Assembly (NCBI GenBank): GCA_022768465.1 | Contig: JALELZ010000005.1 | Location: 124,001 to 188,000, forward strand | Direction of reading: 5' to 3' | From: Lachnospiraceae bacterium | Lineage (GTDB): Bacteria; Bacillota; Clostridia; Lachnospirales; Lachnospiraceae | DNA: 64,000 nucleotides | Part shown: piece by piece, positions 60,258 to 64,000 of the stretch | Layout: each line of letters opens with the position of its first letter | Position numbering within the stretch: the first letter of the stretch is position 1 | The notes under the pieces: model-generated | Told to the model about the DNA's origin: nothing | Database searches by the model: none | The model's input: only the letters and a program-made list of their open reading frames with translations | Position numbers and translations under genes: made by a program

Positions 60258-61925
60258 TTAACGAATCATATTTATTTTCAAGCTGCTGCCCGATGTCTTA
60301 ATATCTTCTATTATAGCTTTGATTATGCCATCCGCAGATGCTTCCTTGGCAATGATTGGCTCACCGCCTATAAGCTCTCTGTAAGCTGCTGCCGTATATT
60401 CTCCTATACAGACTGCCTTGCCGTAACACTTTATGCGGGGCACAGGTTTCTCTTTTTCATAAATATCATAACCCAGATCTTTAGATGGCTCCGAAGAAAT
60501 ATCATTTTCTTCATAGTTGCTTTTCTTCCTCCGGCACTCATTCCATGCCTTAACCCCTCCGGCACTGCCAAACACTATATAATCATAGCTTCCGCAGTAT
60601 ACATCACCGCAAATAGGCTCTGTCTTATAGATATAAATATCCTCAAAGCTGACCCCGGCTTTCTCAAGCTCCTTTGTAAGAAGCTTCGATCCGTTTTCAG
60701 CACGCAATATTAAAGCTTTTTGACCTTCGTTTACCAAACTTCCGAGCTCTCTTCCAAGGCACTGCGCAGTGAATTCAGACGGTACAAAGTCTGCTTTTAT
60801 CCCGTACTTTCTAAGCTCCGCTTTAGTTCCGTTTCCGATGCAGGCAAAATGCAAGTTTGAAACCGCTCTTATATCTCTGTCTCCAATATAAAGCCGGTCA
60901 AAGAAAACCTTCACACCGTTTGCACTTGTAAAAACTATCCAATCGTAGGCTGAAAACTCTGACGGAACGTTATCATTCTGCGGAACTATCTTTACCGTAG
61001 GATGCTTTTCACACACTGCGCCGCTTTCCGAAAGCATAGATTTAAGCTTACTCGTAAAGCTCTCAGTGCCGGTCACAAGGATCCTTATACCCGAGAGATT
61101 ATTTTTATTACAGCGATTAACATTATCCCCAAGAAGCTTAAAGCCGGCTGTTTCTCCGACCACCAGTATTCCCGGAGTTTCAGCATCCCTTGCCTTTCCG
61201 GCAATATCCCCAAGGCTTCCGTCAACACGCCTTGCATGCTCGGTAAAGCCTCTGCTTATAACAGCGGCCGGTGTTTCCGGAGCTTTTCCGCATTCTATAA
61301 GTCTGTCACATATCTCAGAAATACTCTTTATACCCATGAGGAATACAAGCGTTCCCTTAAGTGCTGCCAATGCTTCATAATTTTCGTTCTCACTGTCTGC
61401 GGTATGACCTGTCACCACAGTAAATGACTGTGCCAGCTTTCTGTGTGTCACCGGTATTCCGACAGACTCAGGAACAGCTATGCATGAGCTTACTCCCGGT
61501 ATTATACTACATTCAATTCCGGCATTTTTAAGCGCAAGAAGCTCTTCGCCGCCTCTTCCGAAAACAAAGCTGTCACCGCCCTTTAAGCGAACAGTCTCAT
61601 ATCCTTCTTTAGCAGCATTAATTATCAGCTCATTAATGACCTCCTGTGAAAAACTGTGTCTTCCCGAGCGTTTTCCGACGTAAATGTATCTGCACTCTTT
61701 AGATTCCGGCAGCTCTAAAAGCTCATCATCTATCAGATCATCATAAATAACGCATTCTGCTTTTCGTAACGCTTCTATCCCTGCTGCGGTTATGAGCCCT
61801 TTCCCGCAGCCTGCGCCCACCAGTGTCACTGCACCTTTTTTTCTGCTTTCTGACAATGTTTCCGGCTCATTTTCTAATTCGCTGAATTTATTGTTTTCAA
61901 AGTCTGAACAAAAGTCTCTTTTCAT
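60258..61925 (-). CDS. Fused uroporphyrinogen-III C-methyltransferase and uroporphyrinogen-III synthase
   Basis: This is a two-domain tetrapyrrole enzyme of 555 residues. The N-terminal half (about 30-270) is CobA/SUMT: TLVGAGCGKG, VYVGKRSG-like YVGKRSGRHSF, LKGGDSFVFGRGGEE, IPGVSSC and PVTHR. The C-terminal half (about 285-530) is HemD: ILVTGTESF, VFTSANGVKVF and the LRAEN segment. Together they close hydroxymethylbilane to uroporphyrinogen III and methylate it to precorrin-2 for cobalamin or siroheme. A 30-residue acidic leader precedes CobA. No other tetrapyrrole gene is in the window, which is unusual for this fusion. Confidence 0.94.
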   Translation of the reverse strand: MKRDFCSDFENNKFSELENEPETLSESRKKGAVTLVGAGCGKGLITAAGIEALRKAECVIYDDLIDDELLELPESKECRYIYVGKRSGRHSFSQEVINELIINAAKEGYETVRLKGGDSFVFGRGGEELLALKNAGIECSIIPGVSSCIAVPESVGIPVTHRKLAQSFTVVTGHTADSENENYEALAALKGTLVFLMGIKSISEICDRLIECGKAPETPAAVISRGFTEHARRVDGSLGDIAGKARDAETPGILVVGETAGFKLLGDNVNRCNKNNLSGIRILVTGTESFTSKLKSMLSESGAVCEKHPTVKIVPQNDNVPSEFSAYDWIVFTSANGVKVFFDRLYIGDRDIRAVSNLHFACIGNGTKAELRKYGIKADFVPSEFTAQCLGRELGSLVNEGQKALILRAENGSKLLTKELEKAGVSFEDIYIYKTEPICGDVYCGSYDYIVFGSAGGVKAWNECRRKKSNYEENDISSEPSKDLGYDIYEKEKPVPRIKCYGKAVCIGEYTAAAYRELIGGEPIIAKEASADGIIKAIIEDIKTSGSSLKINMIR

Positions 61926-62058
61926 CGACCGCTTCCTCGTTATATATCAATGTTGCTGTATCCATCTTATGATGTTGACGTCAAAAGCTCTTTTGCCGCC
62001 AACCTGATATCGGATATATTTTGAGTTTCACCTGCTTAATTTTTGTCCTTTAATATAT

Positions 62059-62077
62059 ACCTACTAATTTATTAGGT
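62059..62077. promoter_or_regulatory. Palindromic operator candidate upstream of the amino-acid importer
   Basis: ACCTACTAATTTATTAGGT is a 19-base palindrome with eight of nine arm pairs intact. It lies in the divergent region between the cobA-hemD gene and the importer, about 170 bases before the importer's promoter. AT-rich palindromes of this size suit Rrf2- or LysR-type regulators. The rest of 61926-62244 shows no gene. Confidence 0.4.
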
Positions 62078-62244
62078 TTATGATATAGCGATATTCAAAC
62101 GTTTGTAGTATGATTTAAAAGCTATCTAAACATAAGGGCAATAGCTGTATCAGGATATCACAGAATTTATGGTATCGGCATTTGCAGTATATTTACTGTA
62201 CAGCTATAAATACAAAAATGCGAGTGTTATTTGGATTAATACTA

Positions 62245-62273
62245 TTGACTCGGTAGGTTGGTTGGTATATTAT
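62245..62273 (+). promoter_or_regulatory. Sigma-A-type promoter of the amino-acid importer
   Basis: TTGACT (62245-62250) and TATTAT (62268-62273) with a 17-base spacer, ending 39 bases before the first ATG. The spacer contains GGTAGGTTGGTTGG. It is the best promoter match in the 386-base gap. Confidence 0.6.
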
Positions 62274-62311
62274 TCCTTCAACATTCGGTTCATTCATTGA
62301 AAGGAGGAAAT

Positions 62312-62971
62312 ATGAACTGGACCGCAATAGCAGATTATCTGCCGTTGTACGAAAAAGCCGCAGTGCTCACAGTTAAACTGGGAGTTCTCGGAATCTTTTT
62401 CGCAATCATCATCGGCCTTATCTGTGCAGTTATTCAGTATTATCATATACCTGTCCTAAAGACCATAGCAGGCTTTTATATTGAGTTAAGCCGCAACACG
62501 CCGCTGCTCATACAGCTTTTCTTTATATATTACGGACTCCCTAAGGTGGGTATCAGCATCTCACCTTCTGTCTGCGGTGTATCGGGTCTCGCCTTCCTGG
62601 GCGGAAGCTATATGGCTGAGGCATTCAGAAGCGGTCTCGAGGCTATAGAGCCTATACAGACAGAAAGCGCCTACAGTCTCGGCATGAGCCGTATACAGAC
62701 AATGCGATATGTAATACTGCCGCAGGCATTTTCCATCAGCGTTCCGGCATTTATGGCCAATGTCATTTTCCTCTTAAAGGAAACCAGCGTATTCAGTGCC
62801 GTAAGCCTTATGGATCTGATGTTCACAGCCAAGGATCTGATAGGATTATACTATAAAACGACAGAATGTCTTTTCCTGCTCGTTGTTTTCTATCTGATAA
62901 TACTGCTTCCGGTATCATTGCTCGGAAGTCTCTTGGAAAGGAGGCTTAAGTATGCAAAACCTGGGGCTTGA
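62312..62971 (+). CDS. Polar amino-acid ABC transporter permease (first)
   Basis: This is a HisM/GlnP-type permease of about 219 residues with five membrane helices. SRNTPLLIQLFFIYYGLPKVG and the EAA loop with SAYSLGMSRIQTMRYVILPQAF are diagnostic. I chose the ATG at 62312 behind AAAGGAGG; an upstream in-frame start at 62258 overlaps the promoter region. It overlaps the second permease by 20 bases. The substrate-binding protein is not upstream, so it must lie beyond the window end or elsewhere. Confidence 0.94.
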   Translation: MNWTAIADYLPLYEKAAVLTVKLGVLGIFFAIIIGLICAVIQYYHIPVLKTIAGFYIELSRNTPLLIQLFFIYYGLPKVGISISPSVCGVSGLAFLGGSYMAEAFRSGLEAIEPIQTESAYSLGMSRIQTMRYVILPQAFSISVPAFMANVIFLLKETSVFSAVSLMDLMFTAKDLIGLYYKTTECLFLLVVFYLIILLPVSLLGSLLERRLKYAKPGA

Positions 62972-63626
62972 GGTACTTTTTAAAGGAAAAAATATGATCC
63001 GTCTTTTAGGCGGACTGTGGGTAGCACTTAAGATAAGCCTTATCTCCGTAGCAATCAGCATTCCTCTCGGAATACTTTTGGGCGCTATGATGACATGGAA
63101 AAATCCTATCGTCAAAGCAATCCTGAGGATCTATCTCGAATTCATACGTATAATGCCTCAGATGGTACTGCTGTTCGTATTCTATTTCGAGACTACCAAG
63201 GCCTTCGGCTGGGATCTTTCCGGAGAAACTGCATCTATAATAGTTTTCATACTGTGGGGGGCCGCCGAAATGAGCGATCTCGTGCGCGGTGCATTTGAAT
63301 CCATCCCGAAGCATCAGTATGAAAGCGCAGAGGCATTAGGCTTTACAAGGGCACAGACACTCACATACATTATTATTCCTCAGACACTGAGGAGACTTCT
63401 GCCGCTGTCCATTAACCTTATTACAAGAATGATAAAGACCACCAGCCTTGTGCTTATGATCGGAGTCGTTGAGGTATTAAAGGTAGCACAGCAGATCATA
63501 GAGGCAAACCGTATGACCAGCCCGAATGCGGCATTCGGTGTTTACCTTACAATATTTATAATGTATTTCCTTGCCTGCTGGCCTATCAGCATGCTTGCAA
63601 GATACCTTGAGAAGAAATGGAGATGA
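62952..63626 (+). CDS. Polar amino-acid ABC transporter permease (second)
   Basis: This is the second HisM-type permease, 224 residues with five membrane helices. It has the EAA loop SAEALGFTRAQTLTYIIIPQTLRRLLP and EFIRIMPQMVLLFVFYF. AAGGAGG precedes the ATG, inside the first permease gene. Two different permeases with one ATPase is the usual glutamate/cystine/histidine importer layout. Its stop overlaps the start of the ATPase gene. Confidence 0.94.
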   Translation: MQNLGLEVLFKGKNMIRLLGGLWVALKISLISVAISIPLGILLGAMMTWKNPIVKAILRIYLEFIRIMPQMVLLFVFYFETTKAFGWDLSGETASIIVFILWGAAEMSDLVRGAFESIPKHQYESAEALGFTRAQTLTYIIIPQTLRRLLPLSINLITRMIKTTSLVLMIGVVEVLKVAQQIIEANRMTSPNAAFGVYLTIFIMYFLACWPISMLARYLEKKWR

Positions 63627-64000
63627 TGAAGATGGCTGAAAATCTGCTGAAGATAGAGCACCTTGTGAAAAAGTACGAGGATAACACCATCCTCAATGAT
63701 ATAAGCTTCAATGTCAAACAGGGTGAGGTCATAGTTATTGTAGGCCCGTCGGGCTGCGGCAAAAGCACGCTGCTTCGATGTATAAATGCTCTTGAACCTA
63801 TTCAGGGCGGCCATATTTATTTAAAGGATGATGAGGTTAAAGCAGGCGGTGCCAATCTGGCAAAGCTCAGACAGCGTATAGGAATGGTTTTCCAGAGCTA
63901 TGAGCTGTTCCCGCATCTTACCGTCATTGAAAATATTACTCTTGCTCCGATGAAGGTACAAAAGCGTGCCAGGGAGGAGGTTGAAAAGGAAGCAGAAGCA
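63626..64000 (+). CDS. Polar amino-acid ABC transporter ATP-binding protein (3' end outside window)
   Basis: The frame from ATG 63626 (or 63632) is open to the window end; about 125 residues are visible. Walker [12 protein letters not shown] is near residue 41-51, and the Q-loop GMVFQSYELFPHLTV near 90-104. These match GlnQ/HisP-type ATPases of the polar amino-acid family. The signature motif and Walker B lie beyond base 64000. The start overlaps the permease stop (ATGATGA), so the three genes are coupled. Confidence 0.93.
   Translation, partial: MKMAENLLKIEHLVKKYEDNTILNDISFNVKQGEVIVIVGPSGCGKSTLLRCINALEPIQGGHIYLKDDEVKAGGANLAKLRQRIGMVFQSYELFPHLTVIENITLAPMKVQKRAREEVEKEAEA

Overview
The window looks like a chromosomal segment of an anaerobic, Gram-positive member of the Clostridia, most likely Lachnospiraceae. 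The evidence is the gene content: [FeFe]-hydrogenase maturases, a putative Re-citrate synthase, a membrane pyrophosphatase, D,D-carboxypeptidase and NlpC/P60 wall enzymes, LrgAB and lipoprotein-anchored PstS. Strong AGGAGG ribosome sites and AT-rich spacers fit this. I cannot assign genus or species from the sequence. There are no tRNA, rRNA, CRISPR, phage or transposase genes, and both ends cut through genes.

1-11896 (+): a metallocluster-assembly block. It holds the end of a nitrogenase-component-1-like gene, hypF, hypC, hypD, hypE, a TM1266-type small protein, two more nitrogenase-component-1-like genes, hydF and hydE. [NiFe]-type (Hyp) and [FeFe]-type (Hyd) maturation genes are thus interleaved with three nitrogenase-like proteins. 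No hydrogenase structural gene, hypA, hypB or hydG is in view. This is the least explained system in the window. 11982-14829 (+) carries a lone EIIC-like permease, a HAD phosphatase and an EamA exporter.

14873-32499 (-): pstS-pstC-pstA-pstB-phoU (phosphate uptake); an Rrf2 regulator with nifS-nifU (Fe-S assembly); an M20 peptidase; a MATE exporter; a putative Re-citrate synthase-GntR-isocitrate dehydrogenase operon (oxidative branch to 2-oxoglutarate); an M28 lipoprotein peptidase and a membrane LuxR regulator. 32760-36879: 5-formyl-THF cyclo-ligase (+), then glyA under a glycine riboswitch, a YbhB-like protein, a small unknown protein and msrA (-).

37119-40648 (+): a copper operon, csoR-copA, with two CsoR-type operators on its promoter and a CopZ-like chaperone fused in frame to the end of CopA behind its own ribosome site. 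40844-49327 (-): a wall/envelope cluster of MATE, dacA, a PG-binding NlpC/P60 lipoprotein, a two-component system and trmB. 49673-58836 (-): central energy metabolism, with hppA, fumC, malic enzyme, lrgBA, pyruvate kinase and an Fe-alcohol dehydrogenase. 58896-61925 (-): two small membrane proteins and a CobA-HemD fusion. 62312-64000 (+): a polar amino-acid ABC importer running off the edge.

A second unexplained feature is a family of structured intergenic elements, at 5893-6021, 25033-25202 and 37674-37846. Each has an element-specific outer inverted repeat around three hairpin arms. The arm tips are conserved while the stem sequences differ, and two of the elements have partial tandem duplications beside them.
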